In this document: in pieces, positions 9,494 through 17,225 of the stretch
How the letters are laid out: every line of letters begins with the position of its first letter
Position numbering within the stretch: position 1 is the first letter of the stretch
Assembly: GCA_963775335.1 (NCBI GenBank)
Contig: CAVZIJ010000003.1
Span: forward strand, 1,054,001 to 1,118,000
Source: CAVQCX01 sp963775335
GTDB lineage: Bacteria; Pseudomonadota; Gammaproteobacteria; Chromatiales; Chromatiaceae
Reading direction: 5' to 3'
DNA length: 64,000 nucleotides
Translations under genes and position numbers: made by a program
Notes under the pieces: generated by a model
What the model was told of the DNA's origin: nothing
The model's database searches: none
The model's input: the letters and a program-made list of their open reading frames with translations, nothing else

Positions 9494-10995
9494 ATGGGCC
9501 GCGCCTCATCGGGGCTTGCGAGGGTGTTCGCCGGACCCCGGGACAGCAGCGCCCGTAGGACGCGCACCATCGCCAGCGTGTCCAGCTCACAATAGCTCCT
9601 CAGGGCATCGATGATCTTGGTCCGCCGGCCGGCCGCGGTCTCGGGCTGCAGCAGCGTCCAGTACGCCATCTGGGCGGCCTGCCCGTCCTGGACCTCACCG
9701 AGATCGGCGTAGCTCAGCTCGGGCGCGAGGGTCGGCAGCACCGCCTTGATCGACCAGGAGCCCTTCATGGCGGGGTGATAGTAATGAGCGCGCAGCACCG
9801 GCAGGAGGTCGAAGGTACGCTCGATCAGCGCGCGAAGGTCCGGACCCAAGTCCGGGAAGGTAACGGCCAGCGCCGACAGGATGCGCCGCTCGTAGGGGCT
9901 GTAGATGAGCACAGGGCCCGCCGTCGCCACCGCTTGGAGCAACGACTCCGCGAACGGTCGCCGCGGATCTTTTCCCTCGGTTTCGAGGTACTCGTGATGG
10001 AGGATCTCCCCGGAGGCCAGCTCGGCGTGGCAGGACCACTGGAACGGGACCGCCTCGTAGGGACGGGTCCCCGCCCACTGGGGGATGGCTGGGTTGAGGG
10101 TCTCGAAGTCGATGTAGCGCCGAGGGAACGGCAGCGCCCTCAGCAGATCGATAAGCTCCGGGTCGATCTCCGCCCGACCGGACGCCGTCACGCGCTGCAC
10201 CCGCTGGTGCCTGGGCCGGGTCAGGCGCCCCTCGGGGATCTGGCGAACGTCGATATAGCCTTCCGCGGCTAATTCATTGAGCAGGCCTTCCCTCGCACGG
10301 GGCAGAACGGACAGCGGATACTCCGGGCCCGGCGGCCAGCAGTAGCCCTGGAACGGGCAGTCGAACGGGTCCGTACACTGGGGGCCGGGCTCAACCTCGG
10401 GCTCGGGACCCGCCAGCACCACCCGGAACTGACTCACCCAGTCCGCCACCGCCTGCTTGGTCGCCGCAACCTGCTCGGTCAGGTCCTCGTGCCGCAGGAC
10501 GCCCCGGTAGTCGCCGCCGCCCGGGTAGATGAAGCCAGTATCGATATGGGCGAGCTCTGCCCGTTCGAGGGGGACGCCTGCGCCCTCGAGCACCCAGGCC
10601 TGCACCGCGCAGTCAGGCAGGTAGTAGTCCTTCAGCCGCGAGGCAGATTTCACCTCGACGATGGCGTAGCTTCCCGGCGCAGTGGGCCGCAGGATATCGA
10701 CTCGCACCAGCACACCGTCGTGCTCGAAGGTGGCCTCGAAGCAGGGGAGATCGGGATGGCGGCCCAGGTGCTCTCGGGTCGCCTGCAACGCCCCGCGCAG
10801 GTCCCCGACCGGCTCGATCATCACGCCGTCCGGAGACAGCCCGCGCGCGACCCGGTTGACCTCCTCGCCCATGTCCATGCGGAACTGGTCGGCCTGCTCG
10901 ACAGCGGCCAGCTGCGGGCGGTGCACTTCGAGGTAGAGGCGCTTGGGGCACTGCAGCCCCGACAGGATCTTCGACTTGGAAAGGCCGCGCCTCAT
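9490..10995 (-). CDS. DUF2779 protein: Cas4/RecB-type nuclease fused to a DEDD exonuclease
   Basis: The frame is open to 11574, but the conserved start MRRGLSKSKILSGLQCPKR is at 10995, giving 501 residues and avoiding the upstream ATPase gene. The N-terminal half is a RecB/Cas4-like domain: C16 in LQCPKR, D100, E114-V-K116 (AIVEVKSAS), Q132, and a cysteine triad C207, C213, C219. Together with C16 the triad could hold a 4Fe-4S cluster. The C-terminal half is RNase H-like: D296 and E298 in RRYIDFETLNP, and a final YCELDTLAMV typical of DEDDy exonucleases. It is likely a DNA- or RNA-degrading effector. It lies 239 bp after the AAA+ gene and overlaps the next gene by ATGA. Confidence 0.85.
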   Translation of the reverse strand: MRRGLSKSKILSGLQCPKRLYLEVHRPQLAAVEQADQFRMDMGEEVNRVARGLSPDGVMIEPVGDLRGALQATREHLGRHPDLPCFEATFEHDGVLVRVDILRPTAPGSYAIVEVKSASRLKDYYLPDCAVQAWVLEGAGVPLERAELAHIDTGFIYPGGGDYRGVLRHEDLTEQVAATKQAVADWVSQFRVVLAGPEPEVEPGPQCTDPFDCPFQGYCWPPGPEYPLSVLPRAREGLLNELAAEGYIDVRQIPEGRLTRPRHQRVQRVTASGRAEIDPELIDLLRALPFPRRYIDFETLNPAIPQWAGTRPYEAVPFQWSCHAELASGEILHHEYLETEGKDPRRPFAESLLQAVATAGPVLIYSPYERRILSALAVTFPDLGPDLRALIERTFDLLPVLRAHYYHPAMKGSWSIKAVLPTLAPELSYADLGEVQDGQAAQMAYWTLLQPETAAGRRTKIIDALRSYCELDTLAMVRVLRALLSRGPANTLASPDEARPI

Positions 10996-11234
10996 GTCAA
11001 GTAACCTCGCGCTCTGACGCGACTGGCTCCGCCACATCGAGCCTCCCATCGCCCAGCTGCAGGGGCTTGGCGGCCTGCCTCGCCTATATTGCCGTCGCCG
11101 GCCCTGCGCCGCAGTAAGCAGGCTTGGCTCTGGGACCCCGGGTGGGTCAGGGTCTGGGCAAAGGTCGTCATGGGTGGTTTCTCCGGTAATGATTTCGCTG
11201 TTCGTATCCCGAGACGCGGCGATCATCCAGGTTC

Positions 11235-13406
11235 TCAGACCGCCGCGGTGAAGCCGATCGGGCGGGTCGCCTGGCTCGACTTCACGCGGGCCTCCTTGGC
11301 GATCTCTTCGAGCACCCGGCGGGCATCGAGCGGGCCCTGCAGGAAGCGCAGGCGCCGGCCCACCGCGGCAAAGTCCCCTGGGGTGAGATTGTCCATGGCG
11401 CCCAGCATCCGCGCGATCTCCGGCGACAGTGACCCGCGTGACAGGCCACCCTGCTCGGTGAGTTGGCGAAACAGTACCCAAGACTGCTCGGGGCGCAGGT
11501 AGTCGAAGCGGATCTTGAGGTCGAAGCGGCGCAGCGAGGCCGCATCCAGGTCCTCGAACAGGTTGGTGGCACAAACCAAGAGCCCCTGGAACGTCTCCAT
11601 CTGCACCAGCAGCTCGTTGACCTGGGTGACCTCCCAGCTGCGCGACGCTCCGCGGCGATCCCGCAGCAGCCCGTCCGCCTCATCGAGCAGCAGCACCGCA
11701 CCCCGCTCGGCTGCCTCGGCGAACATCTCAGCGACCAGCGCCTCGGTCTGGCCCAGGTAGGGACGCAGCAGATCGGACATCTTCTTGGCGAGCAGCGGGC
11801 GACCGAGAGTCTCGGCGAGATGCCGCGCGAGCGCGGTCTTGCCGCTGCCGGGCGGGCCATAGAGGCAGATCCTGGCGGCAGGCTCCCCTCGGTGCAGGCC
11901 CTGCACCAGAGAGCCCAGGTCGGCGTCGGTGTTGAGCAGCCCGAGGTCATAGCGCGTCGGGCTCATGGGCACCAGGCCCCGGGGCCAGGCGGCGCCCGCC
12001 GCGCTCAGGCTGTTGCCGACGATGCGATCCAGATCCGCCTCGACCGCGGCCGGGTCGCTATCTTGCGCCGACACCAGCTCGAGCACGCGAGCGGCCCGGG
12101 CGATGTGCGCGGGGCAGAGGCGGTCGCAGCTCGCCGCCTTGGCGAGCCAGTCCTGACCCACGGGCAGACCCGCGAAGGCCCGTTCGAACATGGCGCGGCG
12201 CACCGCCGTGGGTGGGGAGCGCAGCTCGCAGACATAGCTGAAACGGCGCAGGTACGCGGGGTCCAGCCCGGCGATGCGGTTGCCGATCCAGACGGCGGGG
12301 ACGGGGTTGGTCTCCAGCGCGCGGGTGAGCCAGCCCTTGCGACCATCCTCGTTCTGGAAGCTCCCGAACAGGGTCAGGGTCTGCCTCGGCAACACGTCCT
12401 CGGCCTCGTCGAACAGCACCAGGCCGTCCGAGTCGTTGGCCAGCACCCGCTGAGCGATCTGATAGCCGCGCAGCCGGTTGATTGGGGTCTGCGGGTTGCG
12501 GTCCCCGTCCTCGGCGGCGATCTCATAGAGTGGTAGGCCGATCTCGGCTGCCAGCGCCCGCACCAGCTCGGTCTTGCCGGTGCCCGGCTCGCCGTGCAGC
12601 AGGACGTTGATGCCGGCGAGCTTCGTGGAGACGGCAGCGGCAAGGAGACGGACCAGCAGCCGCCAATCGGCCTCGATATGACGAAAGTCGCGCGCATCCA
12701 GCGTCGGCGCGGGCGCGGTGTTGTAGAAGGCGCGCAGGAGCCGCTCGACCCCCTCATGGCCGCCGAGCAGCGCGTCCTCCAGCTCACTCAGCACCCTGAG
12801 CTTGTGGCGCGCATGAAGGGTGCGCGGGTCGACCTCGACGATCCCCGAGACGCCCAGTGGACCTGAGGGGCTCAGAATCTTGTGCAGCCCGACGCTCGGC
12901 AGATCCAGCACCACAGCCAGCAGGCCGATTAGCTCCCGGGTCGAGAGTTCCCCAAATGCATCGAGTAGCTCGGCGAACGCGCTCCCCCTGCTAACCTCGG
13001 CGGCGAGAATCACTACCACCAGATCCTCATGGCGCAGGCAGAACCTTTCGGCCAAGGCGCGGGGCCCTTCGAAGGCCCGCAGGTCAAGCCCGCCCAGCTC
13101 TGCCTGCAAGACGCCCGCGCGTGCCCGCCAGCTGTGCCTGAGGTGCTGCTGGGCGTTGTCGTCCGTCTTGATCGACCCGTCGCCGCCACCTTCGATCGGC
13201 GCGAAGCCGAGGTCGACCACCAGACCCCGCAGTCGGGCCTCGGCTGTGCCCTGACGCAGTAGCCGGTCCAGGCCCCCAGCCTCCAACAGAGCGCGCAGGA
13301 CCCAGTGCTCGCGCAGCTTGGCAAACGCCGACTCAAAGCCCCCCACGGGCTCCGCCGACAGGCTCGCTGTTTGTTGACTGGGTCGTGTTTGCCGACGGTT
13401 GCCCAT
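11235..13406 (-). CDS. Tandem AAA+ ATPase
   Basis: A 723-residue protein with two complete AAA+ modules after a roughly 250-residue helical N-terminal region. Module 1 has Walker A GEPGTGKT (272-279) and Walker B LVLFDEAED (329-337). Module 2 has Walker A GPPGSGKT (517-524), Walker B VLLLDEAD (571-578) and a sensor/arginine-finger region CATNLFEDLDAASLRRFD. Both ATP sites look intact, suggesting a ring-forming remodelling enzyme. ATG 13406 follows a GGAGGG ribosome-binding site. It is transcribed away from the WYL regulator at 13544 across a 137-bp palindrome-bearing gap, and the nuclease gene follows. An ATPase powering a nuclease is a common defence logic, but the role is inferred. Confidence 0.88.
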   Translation of the reverse strand: MGNRRQTRPSQQTASLSAEPVGGFESAFAKLREHWVLRALLEAGGLDRLLRQGTAEARLRGLVVDLGFAPIEGGGDGSIKTDDNAQQHLRHSWRARAGVLQAELGGLDLRAFEGPRALAERFCLRHEDLVVVILAAEVSRGSAFAELLDAFGELSTRELIGLLAVVLDLPSVGLHKILSPSGPLGVSGIVEVDPRTLHARHKLRVLSELEDALLGGHEGVERLLRAFYNTAPAPTLDARDFRHIEADWRLLVRLLAAAVSTKLAGINVLLHGEPGTGKTELVRALAAEIGLPLYEIAAEDGDRNPQTPINRLRGYQIAQRVLANDSDGLVLFDEAEDVLPRQTLTLFGSFQNEDGRKGWLTRALETNPVPAVWIGNRIAGLDPAYLRRFSYVCELRSPPTAVRRAMFERAFAGLPVGQDWLAKAASCDRLCPAHIARAARVLELVSAQDSDPAAVEADLDRIVGNSLSAAGAAWPRGLVPMSPTRYDLGLLNTDADLGSLVQGLHRGEPAARICLYGPPGSGKTALARHLAETLGRPLLAKKMSDLLRPYLGQTEALVAEMFAEAAERGAVLLLDEADGLLRDRRGASRSWEVTQVNELLVQMETFQGLLVCATNLFEDLDAASLRRFDLKIRFDYLRPEQSWVLFRQLTEQGGLSRGSLSPEIARMLGAMDNLTPGDFAAVGRRLRFLQGPLDARRVLEEIAKEARVKSSQATRPIGFTAAV

Positions 13407-13447
13407 GAACCTGCCCTCCGGTTGGAGAACAGGATGCGCGATGGCAG

Positions 13448-13489
13448 CGACAAATTGTGTCGTGTTGAGTTTGGAGGGCGACGTATCGC
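13448..13489. promoter_or_regulatory. Two palindromes between the divergent WYL and AAA+ genes
   Basis: CGACAAATTGTGTCG (13448-13462) is an inverted repeat with 5-bp arms and a 5-bp centre. GCGACGTATCGC (13478-13489) is a second, tighter palindrome. A TATAGT at 13504-13509 could be the -10 of the regulator gene. They are good candidates for operators bound by the WYL regulator and would control both directions. Binding is inferred from position. Confidence 0.5.
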
Positions 13490-13543
13490 TGCGCCACTTC
13501 GCCTATAGTGGTGTCCAACCGGCCAGCGAGGAGACACCACCCG

Positions 13544-14551
13544 ATGTCCGAAGCCCTGCTGCGGCAGTGGGCCATACTCCGGCGCATCCCGCGGCACCCG
13601 CGAAAGATCACCGCCCAGGAGCTGAAGAACGCCCTCGATGATGCGGGCTACGCCACCACCTTGCGGACCATCCAGCGCGACCTCAAGACGCTCTCCAGTG
13701 AGTTCCCGCTGCGCGCCGACGAGCGCAGCCCGCCCTTCGGCTGGAGCTGGCCGGCCGAGGCCGACCTGATGGACATCCCGGGGATGGATGGACGCACGGC
13801 GCTGACCTTCAAGCTGGTGGAGACCTATAGCAAAGCGCTGCTGCCTCCCGCCGTGCTGGAATTCCTGGCGCCGCACCTCAAGCGGGCCGACGAGGTCCTG
13901 AAGGGGCTCGGGGGCAGCCCGCTGGGCGCCTGGACCGACCGCGTGCGCGTCATCCCCCGCGGCCTTCGCCTGCGCTCGCCCTCGGTGAAGGCGGAGGTCA
14001 TCGACGTTGTCTACCAGGCGCTCTTCGCTCAGAAGCGCTTTCGCGCCCTCTACCTGCCCCGGTCCGAAGGCGGACAGGACCCGCGCGAGTACGCCGTGAG
14101 CCCGCACGGGCTCGTCTTCCGAGACCAGATCGTCTACCTGGTCGCGACACTGTGGGATTACGACGATGTGAAGCAACTCGCCCTGCACCGGTTCGAGAAG
14201 GCCGAGCCGCTCGATGAGCCCGCGTGGACTCCACCCGGGTTCCGTTTCGATCAATACGTGGCGACCGGCGCCTTTGACTACCCCGAGGCTGGTGCGATCC
14301 CCCTGAAGGCGCTGTTCACCAAGGACGCGGCTTTCCATCTGTACGAGACCCCGCTGTCCGACGATCAGACCATCGAGCCCTACGATGAAGATTGCGTCCT
14401 GGTCAGCGCAACCGTAGCAGACAGCGCCCAGCTCAGGTGGTGGCTACTCGGCTTCGGAGACCAGGTGATTGTCTTGGAGCCCGTCCCTTTACGAGCCGAG
14501 CTTCGCCAGGTAGCGGCGAGCTCCTTGAAAGGTTACGGCGGTTTGGCATGA
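13544..14551 (+). CDS. HTH-WYL transcriptional regulator
   Basis: The frame opens at 13508, but ATG 13544 (MSEALLRQWAILRRIP) is preceded by GAGGAG 11 bp upstream and matches the usual WYL-regulator start, giving 335 residues. An N-terminal winged helix (about 1-75, TTLRTIQRDLKTLS) is followed by a WYL-type domain (about 150-230, SPHGLVFRDQIVYLVATLWDYDD) and a C-terminal WCX-like region. Proteins of this build sense ligands and often repress phage-defence operons such as BREX or CBASS. The divergent position next to the ATPase-nuclease genes fits that role. Its ligand and targets are unknown. Confidence 0.85.
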   Translation: MSEALLRQWAILRRIPRHPRKITAQELKNALDDAGYATTLRTIQRDLKTLSSEFPLRADERSPPFGWSWPAEADLMDIPGMDGRTALTFKLVETYSKALLPPAVLEFLAPHLKRADEVLKGLGGSPLGAWTDRVRVIPRGLRLRSPSVKAEVIDVVYQALFAQKRFRALYLPRSEGGQDPREYAVSPHGLVFRDQIVYLVATLWDYDDVKQLALHRFEKAEPLDEPAWTPPGFRFDQYVATGAFDYPEAGAIPLKALFTKDAAFHLYETPLSDDQTIEPYDEDCVLVSATVADSAQLRWWLLGFGDQVIVLEPVPLRAELRQVAASSLKGYGGLA

Positions 14552-14598
14552 CTGGCCGAGATCCCTCGTTCCCTTGTCAACACCTACCCAAGGTCGCC

Positions 14599-14795
14599 CT
14601 ATCGGGACACCCACCCTGCGCGCCCTCTCATAACGCCCAGATGGCGGGCAATGACTCGGCGTCGGGAAGGGAGACGCCCGAATCCATAGCAGCTACGCCC
14701 TTGGCAAGAGGCCGCTCGCAAGCAGTCGTTGCTACAAAGCGAACGCTGGCCGCCCATCCCCATGCCGCCGGCTCTTGCGGTGGGTGTCCTCGTAG
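14599..14795. mobile_element. MITE-like element, copy A
   Basis: A 197-bp non-coding repeat bounded by imperfect terminal inverted repeats: CTATCGGGACACCCACC on the left and the inverse of CTACGAGGACACCCACC on the right. The interior is shared with copies B and C: CCTGCGCGCCCTCTCA, GCCCAGATGGCGGGCAA, GAGACGCCC and GTCGTTGCTACAAAG. No transposase is encoded. It lies between the WYL gene and a ParE toxin gene. Confidence 0.7.
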
Positions 14796-14826
14796 CCCAG
14801 TGGCCCTCGCAGCCGGCGCCCGAGCA

Positions 14827-15108
14827 CTACGGCGGCAGCCATTGCTGGGCGCCGTGCAGCACGCGCAGTATGACGATCGCATCGGCGGTAACCGTGTAAG
14901 GGACAAGAAACGGCGTTCCTGAGACGACCAGCTCCCTGGTGTCGATCACGCGGCCTGGACGGCCGATCGCAGGGTCGTGGGATAAGCGCCCAACGGCTTC
15001 GAGAATGCGCTGCGCGATGCGTGCAGCGGCCTTGGGATTCTCTTTGGCGATGTACGCCCTGAGCTTTCGAAGATCTCGGCGGGCACTCCGATGCCACTTG
15101 ACGATCAT
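14827..15108 (-). CDS. ParE/RelE-family toxin
   Basis: A 93-residue protein of the ParE/RelE fold: N-terminal helices KWHRSARRDLRKLRAYIAK, then GRPGRVIDTRELVVSGTPFLVPY and a C-terminal strand AIVILRVLHGAQQW. Relatives poison gyrase (ParE) or cut ribosome-bound mRNA (RelE); the length and VIDTRELVVSG strand favour ParE. It overlaps the upstream antitoxin gene by ATGA, the standard coupled order antitoxin-toxin. A second copy of the antitoxin end, without this toxin, lies beside VapC at 25.1 kb. Confidence 0.85.
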   Translation of the reverse strand: MIVKWHRSARRDLRKLRAYIAKENPKAAARIAQRILEAVGRLSHDPAIGRPGRVIDTRELVVSGTPFLVPYTVTADAIVILRVLHGAQQWLPP

Positions 15109-15374
15109 TCAGGGGGCTCGGCCTCATCCGACGTGCCCCAACTGCTCAGCCAATCGGCAATCTCCGTGTGGTCGACCAGGGCGGCATCGCCTCGCGTGAG
15201 ATCCTCAACCGCCTCCTGGATGGCGGCGACCTGCCATGCCTCGTTTTCAGCGTACTTCTCGATGGCATGAGTCATCAGCGTGCCACGCGAGCGCCCTGTC
15301 GCCTTCGCGATCATTCCGAGACGATCGAGCGTCGTTTGGTCCAAGCGGACGGAAACGGTTCCCTTGGGCATCAT
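15105..15374 (-). CDS. Ribbon-helix-helix antitoxin of the ParE pair
   Basis: An 89-residue protein with an N-terminal RHH strand (KGTVSVRLDQTTLDRLGMIAKATGRSRGTL) that would bind operator DNA as a dimer. The C-terminal half (AAIQEAVEDLTRGDAALVDHTEIADWLSSWG) would wrap the toxin. It starts at ATG 15374 and is coupled by ATGA to the toxin. GTTGCAAC, a perfect palindrome at 15387-15394 just upstream, may be its autoregulatory operator. Its last part is duplicated as a remnant at 25046-25182. Confidence 0.85.
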   Translation of the reverse strand: MMPKGTVSVRLDQTTLDRLGMIAKATGRSRGTLMTHAIEKYAENEAWQVAAIQEAVEDLTRGDAALVDHTEIADWLSSWGTSDEAEPPE

Positions 15375-15724
15375 GAAACCTCATGTGTTGCAACGTGTTC
15401 TGATCCTAGTTAAGCACGCACCGATTCGCGCTGCCAAGTGGAAGATCGAGGCCGAGCCACAGCGCGCCGCGAGCCTAAGATCCGATGGCAATTGCCGGTC
15501 GCCCTTCCGTTCCGGCTCACACAGGCAGCCAAACCAGAGCGCAGGGGTCGAGCCTCCAGCCTCGCGGATTTGCTCACGCCGGGAGTAAGCGTAGGGCGGA
15601 AGGCACTTCGCTTTTCCGTCTACGTAGCCATCCGACGCATGGGGCCCCGGGGCAGTTGGTGCGTCTGCACCAAGTATGGCGCCACGGCTGTGTAACCGTT
15701 GTCATCGGCGCGCGGGTGGGTCTG
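15375..15724. other. Spacer between the antitoxin gene and the glucan-synthetase fragment
   Basis: There are 350 bp without a supported gene. They hold the probable antitoxin promoter and palindrome (15387-15394) and a REP-like hairpin (15590-15624). Compared with the other locus, 481 bp including this spacer and the antitoxin 5' part (about 15275-15755) are missing between the antitoxin remnant and the glucan gene. Confidence 0.55.
15590..15624. repeat. REP-like imperfect palindrome
   Basis: CGTAGGGCGGAA at the left pairs with TTCCGTCTACG at the right around a CACTTCGC loop region. It resembles the short extragenic palindromes with a GAAGCG-type loop scattered in proteobacterial genomes. 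Only one copy of this form was found in the window. Confidence 0.45.
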
Positions 15725-16687
15725 CTATGGGGATGGCTCGTGGTGGTATGGCTGCAGGGTCACCTCGACCGAGTGCTCCTGGTGGTCGTCGACCAGGGGA
15801 ATGGCCTGGCCTTCCTGCCGGACGCCGTCCACGGTGACGCTCGTCACCCCGCCCTCCCCGCCGGACGTTTGAGTCATGGCGATGTGATACACGGTCTCGC
15901 GGAACCGATAGTGGATCTTCAGCCCGTCCCAGTGCTCGGGCAGGCAGGGCGCGACGTGCAGCCGGTCCACTTCCAGGCGCAGGCCGAGCAGGGACTCCAG
16001 GATGAGTCGGTACATCCAGCCCGCCGAGCCGGTGTACCAGGTCCAGCCGCCGCGGCCGGTGTGGGGGGCGACCGCGTAAACGTCGGCCGCCATCACATAG
16101 GGCTCCACCTTGTAGGTGGCGATGGCGTCCTTGGACTTGGCATGGTTGGCCGGATTGATCAGGGTGGTGAGCTCCCAGGCGCGCCGAGGATCGCCCAGGG
16201 CGGCGAACGCCATGGCCGCCCAGATGGCGGCGTGGGTGTACTGGCCGCCGTTCTCGCGCACGCCGGGCACATAGCCCTTGATGTAGCCCGGGTCCAGGTC
16301 CGAGCGGTCGAAAGGAGGGTCGAGCAGCTGGACGAGGGCGTGGTCGCGACGCACCAGCCGCTCATCCACCGCCTGCATGGCCCTGCACCCTCGCTCGGGA
16401 TCGCCCGCCCCCGACAAGACCGACCAGCTCTGGGAGATCGAATCGATCTGGCATTCGCTGCCGTTCGCCGACCCGAGCGGCGTGCCGTCGTCGAACCAGG
16501 CGCGGCGATACCAGGCACCGTCCCAGGCGTGGCGCTCGAGGCTCTCGCCCAGGCGCCGGCCTTCCGCGGCGCAGAAGTCGGCGAATTCGGGGTCCTGGTG
16601 CAGCCGCGCCAGGGCCGCGAACTGGCGCAACACCTCATACAGGAAAAAGCCCAGCCAGACGCTCTCGCCCTTGCCCTGGATGCCTAC
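15725..16687 (-). pseudogene. 3' fragment of a cyclic glucan synthetase gene (GH94 end)
   Basis: About 310 codons nearly identical to the last part of the full gene at 25155-33920, aligned as 15756-16687 to 25183-26114 (offset 9427). It starts inside GH94 just after the catalytic GDWNDG motif, which it lacks, and ends in EVTLQPYHHEPSP, probably the natural C-terminus. Homology ends at 16687, beside MITE copy B at 16693. It has no catalytic acid, no N-terminal transferase and no start, so it is a dead duplicate. Confidence 0.85.
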
Positions 16688-16692
16688 CAGCC

Positions 16693-16900
16693 CTACCGGG
16701 ACACCCACCGTACGCCCTACCGCCCTACCGGGCCACCCACCCGACGCGCCCTCACCCTGCGCGCCCTCTCATGGCGCCCAGATGGCGGACAACGACTCGG
16801 CGTCGGTAAACGAGACGCCCCAATGTATAGCAATGTATAGCAAGTAGGTCTCTGGCAAGGGGCTCCTACGGTGGGGCTCCTACGGTGGGTGTCCTCGTAG
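16693..16900. mobile_element. MITE-like element, copy B
   Basis: A 208-bp repeat. The left end CTACCGGGACACCCACCGTA (16693-16712) is inverted at 16881-16900 with three mismatches. The interior shares GCGCCCTCTCA, CCAGATGGCGGACAA and GAGACGCCCCAAT with copies A and C, and has small internal duplications (CAATGTATAG twice; GGGGCTCCTACGG twice). It touches the broken edge of the glucan-synthetase fragment. Confidence 0.7.
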
Positions 16901-17225
16901 CCCCTTATTCCCACAACGGATGCAGATACGGATGGCCGGCAGAGCGTTCAGACAGTTCTGCGTTCATCCGCGCGGCGGTGGACGCTTTTGGGGATCATGT
17001 CCAAGCTCTCATCCGGGTCCTCTTGTGCGCCGAGGTTAGCAGGCCTGCCATTTCGCCGGATTGGACTGCCTCTGGACCGGGACCACTGGGGCGCCCGTCT
17101 TCCCGATCTCTTCCCCTACCGTTCCCGAATATGTTCCCTATAATGATGCCCATTCGGGAACTGAACCAGGCGCATCGTGAGACACTTTCCTCAAGGTCGA
17201 AGCGCAATGTCAGGAGAGGGAAGAG
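16901..17225. other. Leader region cut from its operon by IS66
   Basis: There are 325 bp without a gene. The right part holds a palindrome and a TATAAT box (see 17121-17161), then a leader ending in a purine-rich AGGAGAGGGGAAGA. This continues directly into ATG 19007 if the IS66 element is removed. The left part shows nothing recognisable. Confidence 0.55.
17121..17161 (+). promoter_or_regulatory. Palindromic operator with a -10 box for the 19007-22061 operon
   Basis: GTTCCCGAAT (17121-17130) and its perfect inverse ATTCGGGAAC (17152-17161) flank a consensus TATAAT at 17139-17144. No good -35 is visible, which would fit a promoter needing an activator or one tightly repressed through the palindrome. 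It points toward the operon beginning at 19007. IS66 copy 2 now lies between them, so read-through from here must cross the whole element. Confidence 0.5.

Noticed and set aside
9490..11574. A 694-codon start for the DUF2779 protein
   Set aside because: The first 193 codons overlap the AAA+ gene and are unlike the family; the conserved start MRRGLSKSK is at 10995.
11463..12536. A 357-codon plus-strand frame
   Set aside because: It is antisense to the AAA+ ATPase gene with no recognisable family.
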